A stretch of 64,000 nt of DNA from Knufia peltigerae (GCA_030247855.1 JAPDRN010000109.1:1-64000); one strand, 5' to 3'. Positions 41,680-53,007 are shown, counted from the first letter of the stretch. Translations and numbers: made by a program. The notes: generated by a model from the sequence alone, not told the origin.

Positions 41680-42611
41680 TCATCGCACAGAGTCCACATC
41701 TCCGGAGAGTTCAGACAGATGTGGCCGGGTCTTCAAAGACTGCCAACTATACTGAGGTGGCATCGGTGTCCGGGCCGAAGCCAACTCTGAAGGTTCTCGC
41801 ACTTCGGACCCCTGGGGCGACGTCCCCGGAGCTTGGCCGGGCGGATGTGGTTTCTTTTGTCTCTTCTTGTAGAAGAAAAAGGCGACGAATATCAGGGCGA
41901 AGGTGAGAGGGACGCCGAGTCCCACCGCGACGCCGGTGGCGATCTTCGTGGCCGCGTCGAGTCCGCCGGACGAGGCTCCTGCGGTCGGGCTGGACGAAGC
42001 CGCCGTTGAGGAAACTGACGACTGCGGGCCGTTCGAGGACGAGGTAGCGGAGGCGGTTGACGACGAGTCGGGCGTGGAGACGGAGGTCGTCGACGAGGCG
42101 GTGGATGCACCGTCGTACGTGACACTCGGTACACTGTCTTGTGGATAGATGAAGAAACCGTGAGAGTAGAACTTGTCCACGACGCCACTCGTGTCGAATG
42201 CCCCCATGATCAGGTAATAGGATGGGTTGGCGTCTACGGGGTACTCGGGGTAGTCGTACGTGGTGATCCTCCAGGAAAACCCGTGGGATTCGGTGGCACT
42301 GAACGAGGCTGTGACGGCGGTGAGTTCGGTATCCAGAACGAACGGGGAGCGACATCCCCTTTTGGGATCATGAGAGGGGGGATGAAGCTCCGAGGTGATG
42401 ACCTACGTTGTATCGCTTGACAATAGGCCGCTCCGAGGTTCAAAAGATCGCAGGTATAGTTGGCATCATTCTTCATCAACACCAAGCTCGCGTTCGACCA
42501 GGTCGAATTGGTACCCGTCCAAGATATGGCCAGGCTCGACCCAATGCCATACGATGCAAAATTGGCCGCTGCGTCTTCCGCTGGAGCTGGAGGTGGGAAT
42601 ACGAATGCCAT
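41680..42611 (-). CDS. Single-pass cell-surface protein with Ser/Thr-rich stalk
   Basis: Exons 42611-42407 and 42308-41680, joined across a 98-nt intron, give 277 aa. An alternative join (donor after CAACGTAG, acceptor after CCCAAAAG) also keeps frame and would add a GCRSPFVLD segment, so the middle is uncertain. The N-terminal part (ISWTGTNSTWSNASLVLMKN...NYTCDLL) looks like a small extracellular beta domain. It is followed by a Ser/Thr/Ala mucin-like stalk, a membrane helix (IATGVAVGLGVPLTFALIFVAFFFY) and a basic stop KKRQKK. This architecture is common in fungal Mid2/Wsc-like wall sensors. No cleavable signal peptide is visible at MAFVFPPPAP, so an upstream coding exon may be missing or insertion may be signal-less. 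The function is unknown. Confidence 0.7.
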
Positions 42612-43516
42612 GGTGGGAGGAGAAGGGAGAGCACGGATTGGGAGTATACGTACGTACGAGTACTCTCTTATTGTGTTGACCTATCGTGCGTGCATCCTGC
42701 CAAAGAAAGGATTCTGGCAGAGCGGCAAGGCAAAAAGTTATAAGGCGTATTGCCCATGTCCAAATGGACTAGAAGTCGGAGGGAACGAGTGCAACCGGAC
42801 CGGTGTGGGTGGAAATTGGACCACTCCATACTCTGGATTCTGGAATAGCCCAAGAGGCCGAAACATCAGTCGGTCTCGTTCTCAAGAGCTGTATCTTGTT
42901 ACGAAGTACGGTATACCTTCGTCTTGTTCAATGTAACTCTGTACTTGCTGTTTTGTCCCCTGACCCCGGTTTCTGCAGCCTCGATTCTCGTACCTATCAA
43001 GCGCCATCGTCATTGGGTTGGGGCTTCGGCTAGGGAATCCACTATCATCAATCCACCAGCGACTAGATATTTCTTTCATTGGTAAAGATAACCTAGCGTT
43101 CTTCAATGGGACGTTACGAGCCACGTTGGTCGCAGGGCCAAGGTCACTAGGAAAGGGCATCGAAATGAGCTTGCAGCTCGCGTGGAACAGGAAATGAAAC
43201 CATAATAAGACTGCCGCCGTAGCCGAGCGTACTGCCCTGTACCGTGCGAGTACCGTACCCTTGTCTTGTGCTCTAGGTAGCGTGTCTCTTCTTGCAGCTG
43301 TGCAGACGGTAGTTTCTGCAATGAGGCGGAACTAGTCCTGCAACAAGGCACAGATAGTCTTACAACGAGGCGGAAATAGGTCTCTTGTAATACAGGTTCT
43401 GATTCTAGCCCAGGGGCATGCATGAAGTTACGCGGATTCCCTTGGTCTGTGTACCCAGAAAGTTGAGAAATGCACTGAACTCTTTCATGGGTCCGACGCC
43501 ACGTCGCATTCTGAGG
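42612..43516. other. Intergenic region, no supported gene
   Basis: About 0.9 kb containing the promoter of the surface protein and the 3' flank of the DUF3431 gene. Frames here are short or shadows of the neighbours. Confidence 0.5.
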
Positions 43517-44452
43517 TCAACATCGACCAAATTGCTCACACCAGCATTGCTCAACAGGGGGGCAGTGCACGGCTTCCCTTCCAAAGATGACGTGCCACAG
43601 ATACTCAAAGACCCGTCCAGTTGTATCATCATCCAACGGCGTGTCCAGTAGCCACTGTCGATAGTGCTCGTACTCTGACTTGGTGCGTTTGAGGACTTGC
43701 TTTTTCGAAACGGCAAATTGTGAACAACATGGTTCAGCGATAATCTTGGGTATGTCTGTATAGTTGCCTCCAAACATATAAGGCCACGCATCCCTCATGG
43801 CGTGCTCAGTGGTGCGGTGGTCCTCTTGTCGATCGACCTGTATCTCAGCGGGACAGCCTGGGTCATGGATACATCGCATGTTGACATAGCCCTGCTGTTC
43901 AAGATATTCCAACCTCAAAGATCGGATCGAAAGTACTTGATTGTGATCGGGGCTGTCCGTATGCCATGCTTTAGGCCAACCTTCCAGATGTGGATGGACA
44001 AAGACCATGTAAGCTGGAAGCTGATTGTAGTGGTCAATTAAGAACGTGAGATATGCCATGGCTTCCCGACCCTTGTTAAGGGGCGGATGAAGCTTCCCTT
44101 CAGTGGGTTCGGTCATGTAGTAGATAGCTTGCTTCCAACTGGGTAGCCATGGTTATAAACGCCGGAGTCGCGACAGAAAAGGTTCTGGAGGCACATACTC
44201 TGGGAGATGCTCAAATACCCAGCTCACATCGTCGCTCTGAATCTTCGCTATAATCACAGCCTTGTCTTCGGCTTCGGGGCCTGAGTAGATCCATGCTTGG
44301 GGGTTTTGGCGGAACGCAAGAGGCAAGTTGAGTTCTGAATCTGTGTCGAGGAAGAAGGATAGGAAAAACAGAAACAAGATAACAGCCACCACATAAAAGC
44401 GACATTGCAACTTTAACATCAGCATCGGAGTAGATAAGATGGCACTGACCAA
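43517..44452 (-). CDS. DUF3431 protein with N-terminal membrane anchor
   Basis: Exons 44452-44199 and 44138-43517, with a 60-nt intron, give 291 aa. Splicing at GTATGT/CAG joins SWVFEHLPD to WKQAIYYMTEPTE, which recreates the DUF3431 core. That core continues NKGREAMAYLTFLIDHYNQLP and FVHPHLEGWPKAWHTD. Residues 18-36 (RFYVVAVILFLFFLSFFL) form a single anchor, so topology is probably type II in the Golgi or ER. A cysteine-rich end (CPPVEQCWCEQFGRC) closes the protein. DUF3431 proteins are fungal, often described as glycosyltransferase-like without proof. The ATG at 44425 is an alternative start. Confidence 0.82.
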
Positions 44453-45155
44453 ACTTGAGTCGCTCCTTGTACAGTAGGCACAGATCTGCGTCGAAATGGT
44501 TTATATGCAAAGGACGGTGGCCAAGTCCCTGTATGGCGTCTATTAGATTCCTGTTGTAAAAGCATACAGGGGCATGATGATACATACAGGCGGATGAAAT
44601 GAGACTCTCCATACTGAGTATCTTGTGGGTTAATACTGTGCTGTACTGTACTGAGTAGGCACTCGGTAGTAATGAGCCTGCGTTATCATGTCAGATTGGC
44701 GATAGTGGCCAAATATGGGGCCCGAGCGGCGCCTATCCATGTAAGGTTAGGGGAGGGTCTGCTTAACTATTTAGTGAGGCACGAGGCGGCAGGGAAGCTT
44801 CGCTTAGCTCCCGGGCGGTAACTTTCCTGTACTGTAACTCTGTACTCCGTACCACAGTCCATACGGAGTACCTACTCACAATCTGGTGTATCAGATCCAT
44901 TCCAGCAAAGGGGGCCAGCCAGAACAACCACATCCCTTGGCTCCTTGTCCCTCAGCATTGTCACCGTCGTTTCACTTTTCTCGCACTCCCTAGACGTCAA
45001 GTCAAGTATGGTTGCGCCATATAACTTTCGAGTTCCTTTCGAGGCCTAGTTGGCCAGTCATCTTGGGAATGCTCGCTTTGTTTGGACCGACAGGAAAGGG
45101 ATCGGAGTACAAAGCGCCCTTTTCGACATCTGTATGCAGAGTGGAATTCTTCGAC
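44453..45155. promoter_or_regulatory. Divergent promoter of the DUF3431 and GH47 genes
   Basis: 703-bp head-to-head spacer between two secretory-pathway genes. It has TACTGT repeats near 44637-44655 and the 10-bp inverted repeat at 44842-44871. An ATG at 45012 is in frame with the mannosidase but would put 48 non-conserved residues ahead of it. Confidence 0.5.
44842..44871. promoter_or_regulatory. Perfect 10-bp inverted repeat GTACTCCGTA...TACGGAGTAC
   Basis: The arms at 44842-44851 and 44862-44871 are exact complements with a 10-nt spacer. Each arm is the recurrent TACGGAGTAC word. It lies 285 bp upstream of the GH47 ATG and 390 bp upstream of the DUF3431 ATG. A paired regulator site or hairpin is possible. 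Confidence 0.5.
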
Positions 45156-46955
45156 ATGAACAGCTTGCTTTCCTGGCTTTCAGGGCGATTCGCTCCTTCA
45201 AGGGGATTCTATTCAACCCTTGCGAAGGAAGATGTGCTGAGATTTTATTCACGGCGTTTCATCCAAATGTTGCTTGTATTTATAATTGCGATTGTGGGAT
45301 TCCTGCTACTTCGACCACTTCTTGCTTCATCGGCCTCAAACCCGGTCGTGAAAAGCAGTTACGACTGGTCTACATACCGATACCACCATCCCATAAATTC
45401 CATTGCCTCCCTTCCCTCGGGCAAGCCTCACACCTTCCCGCCAATCCAGCACAAGTTCCGACCGGAGTCAAAACCTGCAGCTATCCAGCGCAAAGCACGC
45501 CAACAAGCGGTGTTGGATACTTTCAAGAAGGGTTGGCAGAACTACAAAGCCTATGCCTGGATGCAAGATGAGCTGCAACCCATATCAGGCCACGGCAAGC
45601 AGACATTTGGTGGGTGGGCTGCCACATTGGTCGACTCTCTGGACACACTGTGGATAATGGGGCTCAAAAGAGAATTCACGGAAGCTGTAAAGGCGGCTGT
45701 AAGTATCGACTGGGCAAACACCACCGACACCGCTTGCAACATGTTCGAGACCAACATAAGGCATCTGGGTGGACTGCTGGCGGCGTACGATCTGAGCCAT
45801 GAGCCTGCTCTTTTGGCCAAGGCTGTCGAACTCGGTGATATGCTCTATGCTGGTTTCGATACTCCAAATCACATGCCGCCCTTTTGGCTCGATTTTCAAA
45901 AAGCCAAAGCCGGTCAATTGGTAGCAGAAGACCACCAAATATCGGCAGCCGTAGGCTCATTCGGCCTCGAATTCACCCGGCTTTCTCAAATCACCAAAGA
46001 CCCCAAATACTACGATGCGATTGCCCGAGTAATGTCGGTCTTTTTTGACCACCAAGACACCACACAGTTGCCGGGTATGTGGCCGACACACATCAATGCC
46101 CGGGATCAGATCTTTTTGGACAGCGACTTCACCCTGGGCGCGTTAGCGGATTCTCTGTACGAGTACTTGCCAAAGATGCACTATCTGTTGGGCGGCCTAG
46201 AACCGGCATACCAACGGGCTTACAGAAATTCCATGGCGACGGCGGCCAAAAGCTTACTGTTCAGACCGATGCTGCCAAATGACACGAACGTCTTGGTGGC
46301 TGGGTCAGCCACGGTTGCATCTGGCAGATCTACCCTCAATCCGGAAGGACAACACTTGAGCTGTTTTACAGGCGGAATGTTCATCCTGGGAGGAAAATTG
46401 CTCTCCATACCGGAGCATGTCGACATTGGCGCAAGGTTGACACGCGGTTGTATCTATGCATACAATGCATTCCCCACTGGTATCATGCCGGAAATCTTTC
46501 GGATGCGACCATGTCCGTCGTTCGAAGCATGCCAGTGGGAACCGGACGAGGCTTTTGAAACACTGCCAGAGGGCTTCGCAGCAGTCCTTGATCCATCTTA
46601 TTCTCTTCGTCCAGAGGCTCTCGAAAGTGTATTCATCCTTTACCGTACAACTGGGGACGCGGAGCTACAGAATGCAGCATGGAAGATGTTCAAATCCATT
46701 CAAGCCGCGACTGAAACAGAATATGCTAATGCTGCCATCAATGATGTGACTACAAGTGGTAAGCCATCACAAAGAGATTCAATGGAGGTAAGAATTGCTC
46801 AGTAACGGGTTTTACTCCCGCTGATGTTTTTTTAGAGCTTCTGGTTTGCCGAAACGCTCAAGTATCTTTACCTTATTTTCTCACCACCCGAGCTCATCAG
46901 TCTAGATGATTATGTTCTGAACACCGAGGCACATCCATTGAGAAGACCAAAGTGA
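45156..46955 (+). CDS. Class I alpha-1,2-mannosidase (GH47), type II membrane protein
   Basis: Exons 45156-46787 and 46836-46955, with a 48-nt intron, give 583 aa. A short basic cytosolic tail precedes one membrane segment (about 36-55, MLLVFIIAIVGFLLLRPLLA), then a stem and the GH47 barrel. Landmarks are GWAATLVDSLDTLWIMGL, the paired cysteines at CFTGGMF and RGCIYAY (conserved disulfide), ALDPSYSLRPEALESVF-like VLDPSYSLRPEALES with catalytic acid/base context, and ESFWFAETLKYLYLIFS reconstructed across the intron. The closing threonine that binds calcium through its carbonyl is in VLNTEAHP. It trims mannose from N-glycans in the Golgi or ER. The length and anchor favour a Golgi-type enzyme. 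Confidence 0.93.
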
Positions 46956-47113
46956 CAAGGAGTTCGACGGAGAGGAAGTTCCCAATCCTTACACAAGTTT
47001 TTAGATTCTTTCACGGCCAAAGTGAGAGACTTGACATGCTTGGCCTTGTACAAGGTGTATCTCATAGCCACACGAAATTTGGGCTCGGAACTTGAATTAT
47101 GATCAACGCCAGC

Positions 47114-47326
47114 TTAATTAAAGACATGCGCATTCGGACCTGCTAAGGGATCGTAACGGGGATATGGCATGCCGGTGTCTTGGTTGAAATTCAGATTGAT
47201 TTGGAGCGAGCATGAAGAAGTCGTAAGGACAGGACCTATGCTTGGATAACAGATCTGCCATGGTAAGAGCATATTGTCACAATTGAGATGGTGAAACAGG
47301 CTGGAAAGTGTTGTTGAAGTAGACAT
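47114..47326 (-). CDS. Possible small protein (70 aa), unrecognised
   Basis: An intergenic minus-strand frame starting MSTSTTLSSLFHHLNC and ending DPLAGPNAHVFN has even, protein-like composition and is not a shadow of another gene. In-frame ATGs farther upstream extend it to 139 codons. No domain, signal peptide or membrane segment was recognised. Confidence 0.22.
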   Translation of the reverse strand: MSTSTTLSSLFHHLNCDNMLLPWQICYPSIGPVLTTSSCSLQINLNFNQDTGMPYPRYDPLAGPNAHVFN

Positions 47327-47378
47327 TTTGTAGCTTCCGGAGCTGGCGGAATCGTATCGGGGAAACTTTCCTTTATTT

Positions 47379-47413
47379 CGGAGTATCAATGTCGAATATC
47401 TGCGGAGTATCAA
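47379..47413. promoter_or_regulatory. Direct repeat CGGAGTATCAA x2
   Basis: Eleven identical bases at 47379-47389 and 47403-47413, 24 bp start to start, about 170-200 bp upstream of the PGA2 ATG. Each copy contains a CGG half-site. Confidence 0.45.
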
Positions 47414-47582
47414 CTTCATTATCTCAAGGAACTTCACTTTACACCAATACCCAAGATCTCTCCTTGAACTGTAACTATTCATGCCTGGCGCATAACAGTT
47501 CACCTCTTGCAGACTGTACAATAACCACCTCATTCACCTCCCACGACATTTCTAATCCCTACTTCACAGCCTCTGCACCACC

Positions 47583-48038
47583 ATGTCTAGTAGTACAACG
47601 TTCCAACAGACACTCGACTCGATCAAAACCTCCCTCCCTCTTCAGGTTCAACCTTACCTCACACACACCAACCTACAATCTTTTTTACGAATAGTGGTCA
47701 TCATAGCCACTTACCTCCTCTTCCGACCACACTTGGAGAGTATCTTTCGGAAAATCACCGGGACGCCCGACAAGAGACAGGAAGAGATCAAGGCGAGGTT
47801 GGAATTTTTGCAACGGCAAAAAGAAAAATCAGAGGCCATGGCCATGTTCGGTGGCAAGATTCCAGTCCTCAATAAAGAGGGCAAAGTCCTCAAACTGGTG
47901 ACTCCCGAGGAGGCCGAAATGTTGAAGGCACAGGGTGCGGCCGTGGATGGTCCGTCACCGAGAAGTACAAACAGCCCCGGCGGTGCTGGTGCTGGTGCTG
48001 GGAAGGGGAAGAAAGGAAAGTCCAAGAAGAAGGCTTGA
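47583..48038 (+). CDS. pga2: PGA2-family protein (ER protein-trafficking factor)
   Basis: This intronless gene encodes 151 aa. One membrane segment (about 34-50, SFLRIVVIIATYLLFRPHL) is followed by a charged coiled region (KRQEEIKARLEFLQRQKEKSE). The PGA2/DUF1531 hallmark AMFGGKIPVLNKEGKVLKLVTPEEAEMLKAQG comes next, then a Gly/Ala/Lys-rich tail (GKGKKGKSKKKA). Yeast Pga2 is an essential ER membrane protein needed for maturation of Gas1 and alkaline phosphatase. Length and order match the family. Confidence 0.88.
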   Translation: MSSSTTFQQTLDSIKTSLPLQVQPYLTHTNLQSFLRIVVIIATYLLFRPHLESIFRKITGTPDKRQEEIKARLEFLQRQKEKSEAMAMFGGKIPVLNKEGKVLKLVTPEEAEMLKAQGAAVDGPSPRSTNSPGGAGAGAGKGKKGKSKKKA

Positions 48039-48834
48039 GAAAGTCAGTACGGGATACTACCGTAACAGCACAACATGCGAATACATGACCACAAAAAAAA
48101 AGTCAACCGTCCGAGTCAGAACAGACCAGTGTCCCCCGCGACCACCGCGACCCGACGGCGACCCGACGAGACCATCTTGAAGGAGAGCAATACAATGTTG
48201 CTTGGTTACTGCTACAAGTGCCTCTGTCACGCACGGAACTGACAAGACATACTTGCTTGACTCGGTTTGGAACCATTTCTATCAAGACAAGAACTGTGAG
48301 AGAATGCATTCATCGATATGCACTCCAAGCAAACGATCCACTCCTCATACTCGTACAGAGTGAAGTCAACTTCGATAACCCCCCCAACTTTGCAAGCATT
48401 TGACATTGTACGGAGCAGAAGGATATATTATTAGAAGTTGAATCGAAACGACAAGAACCGCCATAGTGCTCTTACGACTACCAAGGGGAACTCGCCAGGG
48501 AGGAGATATCTTTCCTCCACTATAAAAGGGCACCCCCTTGACGCACGTCATGTCTCATTACACTTTTGAGAACAAAACCCCTTGTGACCGAAAAGTATGT
48601 ACAGTACTATCATAGACCCCCCGTAGTATGCCAAGTTAGATCTTCAGCAGTGATACGGGACAAAGTCGGCCGGCTGACTTTTTTTTGGCTCCTTGTTTTC
48701 TACTCGATTCTTACTACCTAGATAGGATAAGAGCCATTTCATCTTCATGTCATTCTACCTGTATCAGTAAGTATTCCATACCCACCTATATGCAGGTGGG
48801 TATTCAAAGTTTGAGACATAAAGACAGTATTACC
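48039..48834. other. Convergent intergenic region
   Basis: 0.8 kb between convergent PGA2 and DDB1, AT-rich in part. Only the hairpin at 48778-48803 stands out. Confidence 0.5.
48778..48803 (-). terminator. 10-bp hairpin in the DDB1 3' UTR
   Basis: ATACCCACCT and AGGTGGGTAT are perfect complements around a 6-nt loop (ATATGC). The hairpin lies 31 bp past the DDB1 stop codon on the minus strand. It could affect 3'-end formation or mRNA stability; a role is inferred only from position. Confidence 0.4.
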
Positions 48835-51800
48835 TCAGTACAACCTCCTCAACTCGTCGCTCCAAGCTCTTGCTTCCTCGACGGTCACGTGGACGTTTTC
48901 GTCCGAGAGTCCACCTTCCCTCAAGACCACCTCGAGCTCATCGTCCGTGAGGGCCGACAGACCTTGCTCGACCATTTCCCCGTCCACCACGCGGAAGGGC
49001 TCGTCCTTCTCCGCGACCTCGGTCTTCCACGCCCGAAACTTTGTCCAGGGCATGTACCCGGGGGCCTGGACCCGGCCGGCCAACGCCGACTGCAACAGCA
49101 GCATGACATTCACGAAGGCCGGGTTGACGGTGGCGAGCATGTAGATTGCCCCTTCGACCGTCGCCAAAAAGGCTCGAGGGGTGACGATGGGGCCTGTCCT
49201 TGGTAACTTGTCCAGACCGCTTTTGGTTCTTGCCGATGATGACGTTGCGGGGTCGCTATTATCATCACCATTCGCCTTGCCTTTCGCAGACTCCTTCTGT
49301 ACATGTGCGGGAGTCGACGAGATTGGCACAATCTTGTTGACCACCTCGCCCAATCGGAACTCGCCAGTCACCTCGAGCCGTCGGCGTGATGATGATGAGG
49401 AGGAGGAGGAGTCTGCCCCTCCTCCCTCTGTGTCCTGTTGTTGCTGTTGTGACGACGACCCTTGACGGAGCGTTATGAGGTTACCTTCCATGTCCGCCAC
49501 GAGCCATTCATTTTCCGCAATCACCGCCGTCGCCGACGACCACAAAGTCGCAAAGTGTCTCCCCGTCTCGCGAAGACTGTACTCGAAATTGTCAGGGTTC
49601 GGAGGAATAACTTGCAAGATCGAAAGCGACTTCATCAGATCTGCCACCGCAATCTGAGCGGGTGCATCATTCGTGGCTGGAGTGACGGCCAGTGACAACG
49701 GGTTCGTCGACGTGCGATATGTCGCCAACTTTGACAACTCCAGCGAACTGCCGCCTCTACTCGACGAAGGTACGAGGCCGTAAAGGACAACCTTTTTTCA
49801 GTGGAAATCAAAATGTCAGCGAGACAATAACATCAGGGTTGATCATCAAAAAGGACACGAGTACAAAACTTACAGTCTTGACCAGACCTGCCACAATCTT
49901 ACCATCGCACATGGCTAGACTGCGGCAAGCTCCCTTCAAGTTGATCTGCGTGACCAATTTCAACTTCTTTTCCTTGTTGACCTCGTACACGATTATCCGT
50001 CCTCTCATGACGTCCTCACCACCGAGGCCATCTTCTTCGAGTATACTCGTGCCGACGACGAACATCTCACCAAGGCCCGTGTCTTCGGTGTCAAAGCTGC
50101 CAGTCGAGACAATGCACTCGACCAATTCTCGATCCTGCAACTCGACCGAGTCCAACTCGCGGAAACTTACTTCATCCGCGATCTTGACTGCCGAGAGTAG
50201 CGCTTCCGTGCCGCTCTCCATAATTCTGCGTACACATCCCATCGCAAACAGCTTGGCATTAGCACCGTACGTGAGACAGCGGACCGTCTCGCCAATATGT
50301 AGTGTCTGCAATTGCGTCGTACGTTCTCGTCCTATCATGGCCAGCTTGAGCTCGTTCGGCGTTGCAATCGCAATGGCCCCAGGGTATGCCTCACTGTTGA
50401 AATCGCATACCCTCGACGCACTCTCTGCGTTGACTGCCGAGTACACTATGCGGCCCTCGGAACTGTAGATGAGTGATGGCTGTTCGCACGAGGCGAAGAC
50501 ATTTGATAACCCTGATCCTGATTCGGGATCTTTCGGGAGTTTTTTGAAAAACACAGGTTCGGTTCCCAGAAGTATCCTCGTCATACCGGCAAGGGAATTC
50601 CTGCCGGTGTCGAAAGAATATGTCAGGACAGTGCCGTCCGCCATCGCGACGAATAAAGTCGGGGCAGCATCGGGAAGAACGTTTGCAACAAGTACCGAAC
50701 GTGGGATATCTCTTCCAGGCGTGCCGACGCTTTGAGTGTATAGAACTTCGAGGGAATGGAGATCAAGTACTGCCACGGTCGCCGTCTGCCAAAAGGACAC
50801 AATACATACGTTGCTCTGTGAATCAGGTACTGTGACGCTAGATATCTGTGAATCATGAGGAAGCGTCTTTGATACTGTCGGTTTTGAGTCGCTGTTTGCC
50901 GTGTGGAAGACGTGCAGTGTATGACCACCCTCAACCACAAGCAAGTGGACTGAATTTGCACATGCAGCCGTGATCTTGGCCGCCGCATCGAGGGGTTGCC
51001 ACTCAAGCGTAAGCATACTAGACTCCAGATCTGTAATCCGTAGTCCGCCTTCACAGACCTGCGCGAGTTTGCGGTCGGGTAGATTTGTCGCAAAAAGTGT
51101 AGGTTGTGTGAAGTCGAGATGGTGAAGTTCGTCCACTTCCTCCACTGATGCTTCGCCATCGAATCTGAAAATCCGCGTTTCTGTGACGAAAGAAACAAGA
51201 AGAGTATCGTGTGCCTCGCTCAGACCGGTTGAATTCAAGCCCCAAAGATCTGTGACATGAGCCAGCTCACCAATGGTGCCGAGCTCCTCCATACCAACAC
51301 CACTCCGAACGCTACGTATTGTGCCATCCTGCCATGCACCAGATGCGGCCACGATTCGTGCTTGACCAGAAGAGAATTCAAGTGACTGAGAGCCTTCGGA
51401 GCCCCGGCCGAGATCCATAATTGTAAAGTCTAGAATGGGTGCAATATTGGAAAAGGTTTGCACAACTCGGACTCCACCCTCTTCGATATGCACAACCTGT
51501 GAGTCACCTGAATGTGAACCGACAAAGACATATCCCTCATCCAGATAGACGAGGCACGCAGCCTTGGAAGCCTCGCCGACAGGATCCAGCCGCCAAGATG
51601 AGACTTCAAAGTCGCTCACTTCGATCATGAGGAAGAATAATCGTCCAAAGTCGTCTGCTAGCAGGAATCTCTGCTCGTCGATCTTCGTCCAGCATGTCCA
51701 TATCGTGGCGTTATCGTCCAATGGCTGTGTAATGACATTGTTCATATGACGATCAACGAAACGGATTGCATGATCTCCGAGGATGAGAAAACCTCCATAC

Positions 51801-52596
51801 GGGGCGGCAACGGGAATCAAATGACTGACCCCTTTGTCGAGCTGGTCGCTATTCAATTCAGCCAACGTATCCAGATCAGCCGTCGCCTGTTCGCCGCCAG
51901 GATAGTATTTGAGTTCTCGAATCTTCAGCTGTGGATTCTCCTGGTTGTCCTCCCATAGTATAGCCAACTTTGGGTTTTCTTTGCTGTCAGGATCGGCTTC
52001 CAGAAAGGCAGACGATCTAGTCAACAGCTCTTCGATCCTCACTTGAACTGGTTCCCCTAGTTTTCCAACAGTGTTCGAAGCACTCTCCCTCTTCACTCGT
52101 TTAGTAGAAGGCTGTACAAAAGGTAATACGGTGACCACACCATCGTAGAGTTCCAGGGTCATGAATCGTCCTGTCGGGTCAATATGGCATCTATCCAATT
52201 CTCTTGAGTCTCGTAGAACTTTATCTGCCAGGTCGACATAGCTCTGCTCGGTGTGTAACTGCTTTATATCGGAATCCCATGAACACGTGAAGTATTGATA
52301 GCGGTCGGTACCGACAAAGAGGTGGTCCGTTGTAGAAGAGGATGGTCTGAATTTCTCGAGGATCGTGATGTATCCGAACACTGTCTTTGCGTACAGGAGA
52401 GTGAGGCCTTCGGCTCCCTGCTCGTAGATTTCTAGGCGATTGGCCTTCCTGTGTCATGGGTCAGTTGTTGAACCTGTGATGAGCCCGAGGATTGTACTAA
52501 CGCGATGACCAGAGTGTCCACGCCCGGTTCTAGAAAACTGAGCTTGATCGCATGCCTCACACCGCTCGGCCGGTGGATTGGGACAATGTAGGACAT
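48835..52596 (-). CDS. ddb1: UV-damaged DNA-binding protein DDB1 homologue
   Basis: Exons 52596-52502, 52448-49874 and 49791-48835, with introns of 53 and 82 nt, give 1208 aa. The N-terminus reads MSYIVPIHRP...IKLSFLEPGVDTLVIAKANRLEIY, diagnostic of DDB1 once the first intron is removed. The MMS1_N-type propeller region follows, and the CPSF_A domain occupies roughly the last 350 residues (GRIIVYEV, VVLYGLVPSS, ENEWLVADMEGNLITL). DDB1 is the adaptor of CUL4 ubiquitin ligases in the nucleus, acting in nucleotide excision repair and chromatin control. It is about 70 residues longer than the human protein, partly from a QQQQQ...SSSSSSSS insert (about residues 990-1015) and an N/D/S-rich loop. 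Confidence 0.93.
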
Positions 52597-53007
52597 TTTG
52601 GCGCCTTCAACAACGCGATCGCCTTCAAGTTGCAGATAGTCCTCCGCACCAGCTGTTCATGACGCTTGGAGAGTTGCGTCAGGGATACCTGAGATCTTAA
52701 GAACACCCTAACATCCCAAGGCAATGAGTATATGGATCAAGGCAGAATACTTATCTTTCCCAATGGGCAGGCTAAGCAGGATGAGTGTATTTGGTCATCA
52801 CTATGTGGATGTGGGGAATCGAGACGCGGCGCTTCGTCAGTCAAAGAATGGAGTTCAGCACGCGCCATTATTTATGCAAACGTACCGGGTACCTTGATTT
52901 ATATAGATTCGAACGCGGAGTCACGACATGAGTTGCATGCAATACGCTAGGCATCGATATCATTGACATACGAGTACGTAGTAGTGGTTTTCATATTTTC
53001 TCTATGA
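52597..53007. other. Intergenic region (DDB1 promoter)
   Basis: 411 bp with no gene seen. Confidence 0.5.

Larger units (their letters stand above)
46956..47582. other. Intergenic region with a possible small minus-strand gene
   Basis: 627 bp between GH47 and PGA2. It contains the low-confidence 70-codon frame listed next and two CGGAGTATCAA repeats. Confidence 0.45.
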
